The translations under genes were made by a program, and so were the position numbers. A DNA stretch of 64,000 nt from Septoria linicola (lineage: Eukaryota; Ascomycota; Dothideomycetes; Mycosphaerellales; Mycosphaerellaceae). Numbering within the stretch: position 1 is the first letter of the stretch; each line of letters begins with the position of its first letter. This document shows positions 50,901-60,533 of the stretch, piece by piece. The notes beneath the pieces are model-generated. The model was given only the letters and a program-made list of their open reading frames with translations. It was not told where the DNA came from and did not search any database. The stretch spans positions 992,001-1,056,000 of the forward strand of contig CP099424.1 in assembly GCA_024114885.1 (NCBI GenBank), written 5' to 3'.

Positions 50901-52753
50901 AGGTATGCAACAGCTATGGCGTCCTTCTTCGCTCGCATGATCCCGGGCTCAGCTTTAGCCTCGCCGTCCAGAAGAATTCGCGCTTCATTAGCGCTTGTAG
51001 ATTGTACAGTATCGGTCTCTACTTCCAAAGCCATGCCAGGATGTAACGTTCGGAAGTGCTCAACGAAATCCTTGGCGCTGTCTGTATCGAGAAGCTCGTA
51101 CGCCGGGAGCACTTCTCTCTTGTATTCTTCGGTATCTGACAAATGCTGCTCTTCTGCCTGCCGTTTGAACGCCATTGCAGCCGCAATTTCAGCTACTTGA
51201 GCAGTCTTTCCGCGAGTGACAACTTCGATATCATGCTCCGGCAGTCGAATAGATGCCTGAGCTACCATAGTACGTGAGGCCTTGGCTAGTCGAGTCCTGC
51301 GTCTGACGTGGCGAACCATCTTGACTTCGATTTGTGGTATAGCACCATACTTAGCTGCATAGTTGTAAATGTCCAGTCTGGCGTCCTTTTCCTGTTTCAG
51401 AACGTCCTGATCCACGTCAACCAGCTCGATCTCAGCTTTGTCGTCACGAATGTATGCCTGGGAGTCGCCGGCGCCGTCCTTAGGAATGCTGGGGAAAAGC
51501 TGCTGTAACGCGCCGTGCTCATGTAGTCGATTCAGCATTGACACCCAAGCAGCCCGCTTAGCCAAGATCTTGCTCGAAGCCACTCCTTTCGCAGTGGCAT
51601 CAGCGATGTTGGGTATGTCGAGCCGGAGGGTGAAGGTGCCGAAGCCATCTCCATGAGGTCCGTAATCGCCGCCAACATTTGGGCTTAGCTTTTTGGATTG
51701 GAACACTTTGTTCATCTCTTCAGACACAGATTCGGGGTTGAACAGTCGAGCAGGAGCGTTGGGATACTGCTCTTGACGTGGCTGGATCTCTTCTGTAACG
51801 TACTTTGGAAGAAGCTGAGCCAGCATTCCCGAGTTGTGCAAGAGAGATGTCAGAGCCAACCATGCGGCACTACATGCTTGCGTTTTGGTTGTGCCTGTGC
51901 CTATGACATGCTGTTGGAAAGGGCCAGAAGCGTCGAAGTCAAGGTCATGCAACCAACACCCAGCCTTCTTGTCATAATGCTCGCCGACTGTGATCTCGAT
52001 AGGAGGCGTTTGTCGAGCAGACAAAGCTCTGTAGTGCATGCTCAGGACATTTCCGTCGAGTGCGTTCAATGCTCTGTGGAGTGTGGGCGCTGCATCGGGA
52101 TACTCTGATGCAGTGGGTAGTTGCATACTGTTCTGAACATCGTCGATGCTGATGCGACGAACTTCTGGCCTGGAGACTACTTGTTCATCAGAAGTGGGTT
52201 CTGGAATACTTTTCCCAGGTACATCTTTCGCGGACGTCGCCTTCTTCGCCGCTCGTGCAGCTGAGCCACTGTTCTGCTTTGCTTTGGCAGGCACGTTGGC
52301 AACAACTGCTTCACGAAGCGCAGCAACGGGGTCAGACTTTCCCAAAGCATTGCTATAACGTCTCAATGCTCGCCTTCTGCTTCCAGAGCTTTTTGATTTT
52401 TCCTTTAATTGTTTCGAGAGAGCCTTCAGTACAGCCTTCTTCTCGTGGGTGGCTGCCTGTGAACGCTCCTCGATCGCTTTGCGAGCTGCTGTCATGATCT
52501 CGTTCCAAGCGAGCGTGGGTGGGGGTTCTTCTGCTGATGATTCCTGGTAGTTCGGAGTTTCGTTGAATACTTTGTCGTTGTCGCTGACATGTACTGTAGC
52601 ATATCGTCGTCGCAGGCAATTGAGGCCAGCGACGGCAGACCCAGGACTAGGGTTTAGGCCTGAATGTGCAAGTCTTGTATAACACGGCTTCGCGACCAGA
52701 CATCTAGATAGCATTTGAGTGCGTATTGCTGGAGGAAGCCTGAAAATTGCCAT
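47930..52753 (-). CDS. DEAH-box RNA helicase with dsRNA-binding-like region, probably mitochondrial
   Basis: One exon, 1607 residues from the ATG at 52753. Upstream the frame opens only at GTG. The first 50 residues (MAIFRLPPAIRTQMLSR onward) are Arg-rich, lack acidic residues and form an amphipathic pattern, so a mitochondrial presequence is likely. Two regions at about 230-340 and 360-450 have dsRNA-binding-like spacing. The helicase core has motif I 'GATGSGKTTQ' (about 758), motif II 'DEVHERD' (about 861), motif III 'SATLD' and motif VI 'QRAGRAGR' (about 1145). HA2 and OB-type regions follow, ending in a charged tail. The architecture resembles DHX30/DHX29/DHX36-type enzymes. A mitochondrial RNA or ribosome-assembly role is inferred. 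Confidence 0.85.
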   Translation of the reverse strand: MAIFRLPPAIRTQMLSRCLVAKPCYTRLAHSGLNPSPGSAVAGLNCLRRRYATVHVSDNDKVFNETPNYQESSAEEPPPTLAWNEIMTAARKAIEERSQAATHEKKAVLKALSKQLKEKSKSSGSRRRALRRYSNALGKSDPVAALREAVVANVPAKAKQNSGSAARAAKKATSAKDVPGKSIPEPTSDEQVVSRPEVRRISIDDVQNSMQLPTASEYPDAAPTLHRALNALDGNVLSMHYRALSARQTPPIEITVGEHYDKKAGCWLHDLDFDASGPFQQHVIGTGTTKTQACSAAWLALTSLLHNSGMLAQLLPKYVTEEIQPRQEQYPNAPARLFNPESVSEEMNKVFQSKKLSPNVGGDYGPHGDGFGTFTLRLDIPNIADATAKGVASSKILAKRAAWVSMLNRLHEHGALQQLFPSIPKDGAGDSQAYIRDDKAEIELVDVDQDVLKQEKDARLDIYNYAAKYGAIPQIEVKMVRHVRRRTRLAKASRTMVAQASIRLPEHDIEVVTRGKTAQVAEIAAAMAFKRQAEEQHLSDTEEYKREVLPAYELLDTDSAKDFVEHFRTLHPGMALEVETDTVQSTSANEARILLDGEAKAEPGIMRAKKDAIAVAYLLTAIAIANSSPQILEQWAERRRNSDGSSQRMVRPIKVPIETEVLDVMRDTLIGARKAGLPDQRETLSAEEFSRENNRSRRRFFSLADRNTASTVLKDSLKQFRNDPQQETLRTTKANLPMSQYTKQVTDLVSGDVYSIVIGATGSGKTTQVPQVLLDHAIENGDGGHCDIICTQPRRLAASSVAQRVAAERDQKIGETVGYQVRGDVKLPQPGGSITYCTTGILLEQLKWNADDIMDNVSHLIIDEVHERDIFVDFLLIILKKAVQDRQRAGKKVPHIVLMSATLDEKLFSQYLPNDKDGKLVPCPSLSVPGRTFPVTEKYLVELVDDITKDHKAEFESLLLQDKGVSKDFLDAELAFAQETTFEAPIIDWKRKWKAEADPENQAAAAQKTESLVPVHLLTAALAHICNNSQEGAILAFLPGLQEITAAQDFLLQSPIFGVDFGDAAKFNILPLHSTVPPDQQKLIFEPSPAGCRKIILATNIAETSVTVPDVKYVVDTGKLREKRYDQIKRISELQTVWESNSNARQRAGRAGRVSEGNYYALYSRQRRQAMSASGQPELLRSDLQETCLSIKAQGFQEPVSDFLAHAIEPPSSEAVSIAVENLKSIEAFTSTEQLTSLGRILSRLPVHPTLGNMVLLGIVFRCLDPLIISSCQASERSLFVDPPGARTIARQRRQIYAQDGSDHLAFINAFKDLRTQMNERGMSSAFAHAQSQYLHFGAFKSMEQTTRSIAEALQEAKLISSSYPDRGNGFKLGGADLNRNSNNTALVKSLILAGVYPNIAIRRAMSKAPVHRTANEDKVMMHPSSMNAVSGKARLSETDQLYAFNTLARSVSGENLFMRDTTLITPLMIMLFGGRLEAKSYKTLTMDAWLPFSINALNNDFAVRLLLEFRKAKDRMLHGAYKDLSGRGSGLLNDPARELFANGLINMLKIVDGARREKFDWVPETFKRERQRRREMAKTEGGRFENGSDDVRNQARSEDSPSRSYS

Positions 52754-53378
52754 CCCTAGAGTGGCCCTTTCTAGAACGCCACGGATGGGATGAACCTTAG
52801 TGATCTTCGTGCATGATGGCACAAACTGGATACACACAGCTACAGCAATCCATTGACGATAATCAGATGATGTAGCGACCCGATGGCGAGTGGCCGTTCA
52901 TCAAGATCAGATGAAGATGATGGTAGACTGCATGTGGCCTTGACGCGAGCTCGACGCGAACTTTTTCGAACGATGTGCCGACCTCCGGAGGGAAGGCGCG
53001 TTTGCCGATCACCACGCACAGGGCTTTGCTATTCAGCCATTAACTTAAAATAATGGCGCTTGATACTCTCCTGGCTGCACTTCGATTCGCATACACTGCT
53101 TTCTACTCGAGGAAACCAGCTGTCACTAGAGGACATCACGTCTGTCAATGCAACACGTGACCGGGGCATTACTTCCTAAGACGTAACAGGACCTGATCAC
53201 GAGCTCCACGTTACTACGTCACACGTCGTCGCCTGTGCAGAAAGCTTCCAATGCAAAACTACTAATAGCTTCAGGTACGGGTCTCGTGTCCTTTCTTGAC
53301 CTCACACTCGCCAAAGCAAGATCTATCAAACAATCCCCTCACCCCAGTACCAACCAAGCCACCCAAACCACAGCCATC
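52754..53378. promoter_or_regulatory. Divergent promoter region, helicase and 84-residue gene
   Basis: These 625 bases lie between divergent ATGs. No clear TATA box is seen. The segment near 53330-53378 is C/A-rich leader sequence typical of fungal 5' UTRs. Confidence 0.4.
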
Positions 53379-53686
53379 ATGCCTCGCGACGGATCAGGAC
53401 ACGCCCACAATGAGGTCGAGGAGCAATCCATCCAGCACGGCACCCCACAGGGCAGCGAGGTACGATCTCGTGTCCGCGATGTAGTGATTGTGCTTGCTGA
53501 CCTATATTCAAGCAACCCACCTCTTCTGGCGTAGACCGCTCCGACAAGGCCGCTCCAGCACCAGCACCAGAGGCGGGCGAGGGCATTGGCTCTACAGGTC
53601 AGGCCCAGGTTGTTGGCACCACCGGCAGCGGCAAGGGACCAATCGAGAGCACGGTCGACGAGCAGGCGCAGAAGCTCTCGAAGTGA
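53379..53686 (+). CDS. 84-residue hydrophilic protein
   Basis: Two exons, 53379-53459 and 53513-53686, joined over a 53-base intron (GTACGA..AAG), give 84 residues: MPRDGSGHAHNEVEEQ to the end QAQKLSK. It is hydrophilic, rich in Gly, Ala, Ser and Glu, has no hydrophobic segment and looks disordered. Small proteins of this kind are common in filamentous fungi and often respond to stress or starvation, but I do not recognise this one. The ATG is in a good context (CATCATG). After the TGA the same frame remains open for another 74 codons (see findings). The intron sits between GSE and QPT. Confidence 0.65.
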
Positions 53687-55851
53687 CAGAGTAACGCCAG
53701 CACGACGAGCCTGACCAGTCTGGCAAGCTTCAAGAGCATAACCGGGCCATGGTGGAATCGAGAAGACCAAGCGAATCCAGCAGATGCAAGAGCAGCCAGA
53801 GCGCCTCGAGCGCCGGCACAGAATAGTGAAAGTCCAAAGAAGGGACCATCGACACTGAGAAAAGGCAGCCTCACGGCCAGGCTAAAGAGCAAGCTCAGAA
53901 GTAATGAATGACCATATGATTGCATGATCACCAACCTCTATGTCCCGTGTTTGAACGTATCTCGCGCGTTTCTAAACGTTATCAACTGACCGGTTGAACA
54001 AGTCGTTGCACTCTTGGTTGACGCTGCCCTGCCAGGCTTGTTGAATTGCAGGCTTCGCGTCTCCGAGACTTCGATAGAAGAGTATCCGCATCTGGCCGAG
54101 AGAAGGCCTATGCGAATCGAAGTCGTGCATGGCTCACGTTCTACACAGCCCATGCGTTGATATCGGCGAGCATGTCGCGTTGTCGTGGTGGCCCGCAGCC
54201 TCGCAACTGCCTGGTAACCACAAAATCGACCATTCGTTGTGACTTGGCTTGGCTGAATATGCTTAGATTCGAAGCACGATCGCACAATGGCATATTCCGT
54301 ACGTTTACAACGCAAACAAGGAAGATCTGCACCCCAAGCCGAGCAGATGTCTGTCATGTCTATACGACTCATCATCGCCTCGGCCGATCATCCAGAATGC
54401 TTCGGGCCTCGAGTAGACTGCTTCAACTGTTGATGATTTGCCACCATACAGCAATTACGTGTCGTCTGATCTAGACACCGAATCCTACACGTGCATCTAG
54501 ATCACATAGTCCAGAAGCTTGCCACCGTTGCTGTCGTCAAGGTCAATAAGTTGGCACATCGCGATTGAGGGGCACTGCCAATCTAAAATGCTGCGTATAG
54601 CGTGGAATCGCCCATGTTACTGCATCGAGCAGCGCGACCGGCCAGCTGAAAGAGATCGATCGACGTTGTGTACAGGAGCAGAAGCAATCTAAACAGCCCC
54701 GTATCCTCCAACGATGTAGGAGAAAAGCTGGCGCTGGCTGAAACATAGCAAATCTTGGCGTGGTTGCCCCACAAGTGTCTTGTCTATTCCGACCAAGAGC
54801 TGTTTGTTGTCTGAATACTACCACTTCGTCCAAGTCCTCATCCAACGCTCGCTATTACTGTATTAGTGCAATACTGCTGCAAGCGGAGGCGTCTCCTGAC
54901 ATTGCGCGTCCGAAGTGGAGTGTGATAGCTATTCGACATGCATGCAATGGCTTCCACGTCAGACAAGTGATTCACGTCATGGCCTGAAGTGGACAACTCG
55001 CCTGGACTTCACCTTTCATCATTCTGCCATTTGCCCTGCTCGCAATACCATCGCCAGACACCCATTGCATTAACACGAGAATGTCGAGAACGTAATTCAT
55101 CCGCTCGTGGTCCTGTCTTGACCTTCTTGACGACTCCTGCTTGGATCTCATCTCGTGGAGAAGGCTCCAACGGCCGTTACCGATTTCCACCTGCATACAA
55201 TCTTGCAAGTTTGGTGCTGACGCGGGAAACACTTCCGAACGCCTGGGAGTCTCTATTGAGAGGCGTTCGCATGCCATGGCTTACAGTGAACGCTAGAAAC
55301 GTGCTTCATACTGCATGCAATGCTCCATAATCCCCCGAAGTCAATCGCCTCTCTGATTCAGGGAGATCGGTACCATCGCCTGGTCGTTTGAATGGCAACA
55401 GGCCAATATATCGCGACATTGATGAGACACTTGGTGGCGCACGACCAATAATGCACGCGAGCGACTCGTGGTTGTACGCTGAGTGGCCAACATGCTCTCT
55501 CACCCTACTCTCCTGTGGTACGCGGCATCGTTTCTTCTTGGCCCATCTTGCTGCTATGCTTCTGGAAGTGTCACGGATAGCCCTTAATGGGTAACAGCTC
55601 GTCTGGACCTCCTGCGGGATGGCTTCTGGATGTGGCTTCTGGCTCTACTCTCGGAAAACTCACCGTCCACGGCGAGGCGTAACAGTTGAGCGTGTCTGAG
55701 GAAGATTACGCCGCACGTGGAAACAACAGACGACCAAAGAGTAGGTATATAGCCATCGTCGCCATCCATAATTCCCCAAATCATCCACTCACTCATCAGC
55801 TTCTCTTCACTCCTCTCTTACCGGTCTCCTGCTCTCGAGCCATCAGACAAG
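53687..55851. other. 2.2 kb gene-poor region
   Basis: The first 225 bases continue the reading frame of the 84-residue gene after its stop. Beyond 53911 only short frames without motifs are visible on both strands. No tRNA or repeats were found. The last 120 bases contain the TATA box and leader of the PAN-like gene. Confidence 0.4.
55746..55751 (+). promoter_or_regulatory. TATA box of the PAN-like secreted protein gene
   Basis: TATATA 106 bases before the ATG at 55852, followed by a CT-rich leader (TTCTCTTCACTCCTCTC). Position and context are both good for a core promoter. Confidence 0.5.
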
Positions 55852-57181
55852 ATGCAGTTCTTGGTTCTCGTCACAGCTCTTTTGAGCTCTGTGGCTGTTG
55901 CCCAACAATCGCTCTCATCGACTGTCAACCGCCAATGTGCCACCAGATACTCTCTGAAGCCTACAAGCACCATCAGGACTACCACCTACCGTGCTAGCAC
56001 AACCAGGACCATTGGCCGCACCGTCGTGGTACGTCACAGCCTGATCTGTCTCCACTATGCTTCTCGCTAATCATGTCTCCCATAGGTCAACCCACGAACC
56101 ACTGTGACTGCTGCTGCTGCCACCCTGGTCACCACGAGAACTGTTGGCCAGTTCTCCACTGTGACTGCTGCGTCGTCGACCGACACCTTCACATCTTTCC
56201 AGACCGCCACCAGCACGTCCACCTTCGTGGTCACCCAGGGATTCACCACCGCAACCACTGTGCTCAGCACCACGACCGTTCCAGGTGTCACTTCTACCCG
56301 CCCAACTCCAGCCGGCTTCACTGCTCTCGCCGACACTCCAGGCTACTTCCCAAAGAAGCGTGGCGCCGTCATTGAGCGCAGCCTCGAACAGCGCCAGAGC
56401 AAGGCTCAGGGTCACATTCCTCTCCTCCCAGAGGCCGGCAGCAAGATGGCTAAGCGCCAGGCATCTGCTCAGCGCGAGTACCCAGTTGGCATCCAGTGCA
56501 CATCCCGCACCACCTTCTTCAGCACCCGCACTGCCACCTCCACCCAGGCTGGTGTCACCTCGACTGTCACTGCTGCCCGCAGCACCGTCGTCCGCACCAT
56601 CACTGTTACCTCGACTGGCGTCCGCACTGTAAATTTTTGTCTCCCTCTAGCTCATCGATCCATGTAACTAACATCCGCCCCAGGTTATCCCAGCCGATGC
56701 TACCCGCATCATCACTGTGACCACCGGTGTTTCCGCCACCGTCACTTCGACCTCGACCACCGTTACCACTCTGTCTGCCACTGTCACCATCCAGGCCCCA
56801 GCTGCCACTCTCCTCGCACAGTGTGCCGCCAACAACCAGGTCAGCACCGCATTCGCAGGCAACCTCATCGGAACCCTCACCTTCAACGGAGACTTCACCC
56901 TGCAATCCGTCCAGGTCGCCGACCCATCTGGATACGACTGCTGCGCTGTCTGCGCCAACTCTGCCAACTGCGCTGGTTACGCTCAGGCTCCAGCCAGCCA
57001 GGGCAACGTCTGCTACTACGTCGTCACTGACGGCCGCTGCGACGCCACCCAGACCTTCGGCGACACCTACAACTACTACCAGCTCAACAACCCTGGTTAC
57101 ATTGTTGGTAACTCTCAGTGTGGTCAGCTCGCACCTGTTGCCGGCCCACCAAGGACTGGTGACTTTGCCCCAGGCGCTTAA
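55852..57181 (+). CDS. Secreted Thr-rich protein with C-terminal PAN/apple-like domain
   Basis: Three exons, 55852-56028, 56086-56628 and 56684-57181, with introns of 57 and 55 bases, giving 405 residues. The signal peptide is MQFLVLVTALLSSVAVA. Thr/Val/Ser-rich low-complexity sequence, likely O-glycosylated, fills residues 30-140 and about 185-290. The C-terminal 115 residues hold nine Cys in a pattern like 'GYDCCAVCANSANCAGY', matching PAN/apple-like or WSC-like carbohydrate or protein-binding modules of fungal secreted proteins. Two dibasic sites, KKR (149-151) and KR (182-183), bracket a 30-residue segment and could be cut by a Kex2-type protease. The gene is convergent with the NLR gene and is a candidate cell-wall or effector-type protein. 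Confidence 0.85.
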
Positions 57182-57585
57182 GCGTTTCGCCCGACTTTTG
57201 ATGATGACTTGACGAGGAAGAACTACTTGAGAGAGACAATCGACAATAACGCAGGACCGAGTGAAGAGAGGAGTCTTTGACAAGCAAAACTGCAATGATT
57301 TTCATGAGAGGGATCAACTGACTCTCGCTTTTCTCTCAAATTTTTCTATTCCTTTTCGAATACCGATGTTATGGGACGATGGAAAGGATCTTTCCTGAGT
57401 GGCCACCAGACTTTTGGCAGAGGTATCATGTTTAGCTTAATCTCTTAGTGTCCTATATTGTGCGATAATGCTATACCTTATTGCAACTATACCTGAGCTC
57501 TCACTCGACTTTGCCTCTGGCGTCACTACCTAGCTGCCATCTTCTTTGCCAGAGGTCGAGTTGTCTGTTGCGACAAACAGCCACA
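57182..57585. other. Convergent 3' intergenic region
   Basis: About 400 bases between the PAN-like gene and the NLR gene. They are AT-rich with T runs (57330-57355), which fits 3' end processing. No gene is seen. Confidence 0.45.
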
Positions 57586-60188
57586 CTAACAATGAAGGCG
57601 TTCAGCCACTCGCGGCCGTTTGCGCGGACGTTCGTCTGATTGATCGAGCTCAGCTTCCACTGTCCCATAGCTACCGACCGGAGACGAACCAGCAAGCTTA
57701 GCTGAGTACGCTTCATGAAGCAACTCCCGTACTTTCCGGAAGAATGTCCTTAACGAAACATAGTGTGGGCTACAGTAGTCGCTATGCTTTGATGCCTCGG
57801 CAGGTATAATCTCCTCGACCCCATCGAATGCTTGCCATGCCGGACACGTTCTATACTCCTCAGGCGACGACGAAGTCCGTGTCATAACCAGTGCTTCGAG
57901 GTCTGCTCCGTGCTCCATCATGAAGCGAAGGATTTCCCAAGCAAGCTCATGAGAATAATCGAGCTCCGGGCGAAACATATCGGAATGCAGTTTCGAGATG
58001 ATATGTTGCCACGACGACTCTAGCCCTCCGTCGATGCGCAATAACGACACATTGAAGTTCACCTGGCGCAGCATAAGCTCATTATATAGCATTGAGAACG
58101 CAGGAAACCTGGCGGGACCCCCTGCACGTGGCGAAGCCGTGGGTTTGAAAACAAACACAGGGTGAACGGCACTCTCGAGGAGTGTGCACAACACATTGTT
58201 GCTGAGGGGTTCGTCATTTGATCTTTGAAGCATCGACTTAACAAGAATCGGGGAGCCAGCACACAGATATAGTGACAAGAAATACACCGCTTTTGCTTCC
58301 TTTGGGCTAAGCAGAGGCCATCCGAGAGGGTGTCCAAGCCAATCCTTGGCTATTCCATGAACCTTCGAATTGTATCGACTTTGCCAAGTGCGATTAAGCT
58401 TCGAAAGTAGATATTCTTTGTCTTCAGCTAGCACGGGCGCGCGGGGAATAATGTGCTCCAGCTCTCTTATAAGATGAGCTACCTCAGGAGCATTGAACTT
58501 CGCGCATTTTGCCAGCCGCACGGAATATCGAGCCACAGCCAGAATGGGATCGAACGCTAGCTCCGAGTGGTCGTTCAGGCTTCCATCTGCGCTTTTGGAT
58601 TCGAGAAAATCGAATATGGATTGATGGGCGTAAGTAACGATCATGTCTGGGTGAAAGCTTTTCTGGTTCATGGCACTATTGAGTACCAGTTGTAACTTGG
58701 GCCTTTCTCCAATAGCCAGATATGTTGCGGCATTCCAAGGTATGTTCAGTAGATCTTGCCCCCATCCTTGTAGTGATCTACGCCCAACCATCACAAGCTC
58801 ACAGATTTGTTCATCGGTGAGCTGCCGCACGTGAATATCAGCAGCTTTGCCGATACCACCATCTTCCTGCTCAAGAAATGCCGCATAGGCAACATGAAGT
58901 TGCAGATCATGTTTGACACAATGGTTTAAGAGCAGGAGCGTCCGCGCAGCAGTCCGTTTGTAACATGGCTCAATTTCGTTGAAGATCTTCTCAATGTAGT
59001 CATTCAACTCAGCCGGCATTGTATCCAGTCGTCTTCGAAGTGTTAAGATCGTGTCCCTTTTCCCAAGCCCTTTCCGCAGATTTTCTGTCGCAAGGTAGAT
59101 CCATAAGAAGACACCTTCTGCTCGACGTCGAATCTCCCACAGCAACATCGGTGCCTCAGGGTCTGTCCTTATTAACGATTTGAATTTAGGACTCTCTTCT
59201 AAGCGACCTCGAACATATGCATCGATGTCTGCCTGGTTGACGTCTTGGAGTCGCAAGCGCATACTCTCTTCTCGACCACCATAGGCATCTTGAAAAATAG
59301 CCCACTCCCGACTAGACACGCACATCTTGACTTTGTCGGTACGATTGAATCCTTCCAACATCTCTACAAGGTCGTCATGGTCCTCCACGTATTCGTCCAA
59401 GCCGTCTATAAACAAGCAGTAATGAGTTGATGATGCTTGGTCATGCAATATCGAGAGCAGTAGCTGCTGTAAGCCCTTCCTTGTCCAAGTCGGGCGATGA
59501 CCTGCCACACGCAAGTGATCGTTCGCGCACGCGAGCACGTGGCGATCAATGAGCTCTGGGCGAGACTGCAGGATTCGGCAGAGCAGTCCGCGCAAGAGAC
59601 CCTCCTGCGACTTTTCCAAGACACTTCCTGCCATCCAGAAATAAAACGAATGGATCTGCACGTCTTCGCCTCCCCATTGACGCAATGCTCGAGCGGTGCT
59701 TTCGTTCTCAGCCAGAAACTTCATCAGTGTTGACTTACCAGATCCTGGTTTCCCACTGATCCAGAATGTTGGCTGAGAGGATGATAACCATGTTTGGAAG
59801 CCTGATGCCGCTGCTTTTCTGTGCTTATCGGCTTCTGTGGCACTTTCGCAGTCACGCCGATGATGGCTATCGTGGCAATCCTCGCTGCGTTGATGTACTT
59901 CCAAGTCATCTCTAAAGATCCACTTATAAGTGCCCTCATAGCTGTCCAGTCGTCGCGAACGATATCTGTCCATGCCATCATATCTCAAGCTCTCCAGGAT
60001 CCGTTCTGTACCACATACACACGATCAGCCATCGCTTAGCGAATCCGCTCACTGCTCATACCTCTATAGTCCTTCTGGCCACCAAAATTGTACGTATTAT
60101 GCACTCCGCCATATATATTCCCGTTGTGAACATGCGAATTGTCACCAGTCTGGACTCGCGACACGTTCAGCACAGGACCGTGCTCCAT
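57586..60188 (-). CDS. NACHT-type NLR with N-terminal HET-s-like amyloid motif
   Basis: Two exons, 60188-60062 and 60005-57586, joined over a 56-base intron, give 848 residues. Exon 1 encodes 42 residues with 'TGDNSHVHNGNIYGG' (14-28), which resembles the HET-s/NWD2 amyloid signalling motif. Right after the join comes 'ERILESLRYDGMDRY' and 'TYKWIF', the segment that precedes NACHT in many fungal NLRs. The NACHT P-loop is 'GKPGSGKST' (127-135) and Walker B is 'CLFIDGLDEY' (239-248), with 'CVSSR' behind it. After NACHT there is a long helical region, and only a weak ankyrin-like piece near 740 (FMMEHGADLEALV). No WD or TPR repeats are seen. Fungal NLRs control heterokaryon incompatibility and possibly defence. 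The ligand here is unknown. Confidence 0.85.
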
Positions 60189-60533
60189 CTTGTCGTCAAC
60201 GCGACCATGCGAAATGAGATGTTGAAGATTAGAGGGAGGATGGGAGAAGTGCAAGTGTCGCTCGAAGCGCCCACCTGCTCAGCCTGGCCCGTTGTGGCTG
60301 CGGCTGCCCCGCGAGCTCTCTTTTCGTGATATGCAGGTGCGAGGTCTGGACTTTCCTGGTCATGGGCGTTCTTGGCCGAAGGATTTGTGCATACAAATGG
60401 CAGTGAAGGCGTCCACCTTGAAACAATGTATATTGCCGTTACTTCATGTGGATTGCAGGTGGCCTTTGATGATATGCACGCGTAGACTTGGCACGACGCA
60501 GCATCCACGGCAGGAACGACTGCTTATCCGCGC
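60189..60533. promoter_or_regulatory. NLR upstream region and kinase 3' flank
   Basis: These 345 bases lie between the NLR ATG and the kinase stop (both minus strand). The NLR promoter should be in the 60189-60450 part. No clear TATA box is seen. Confidence 0.4.

Noticed and set aside
56606..57295. Minus-strand frame of 229 residues over the PAN-like gene
   Set aside because: It is antisense to the Thr-rich coding sequence. Its Val/Gly-rich composition is the expected complement of Thr/Pro codons.
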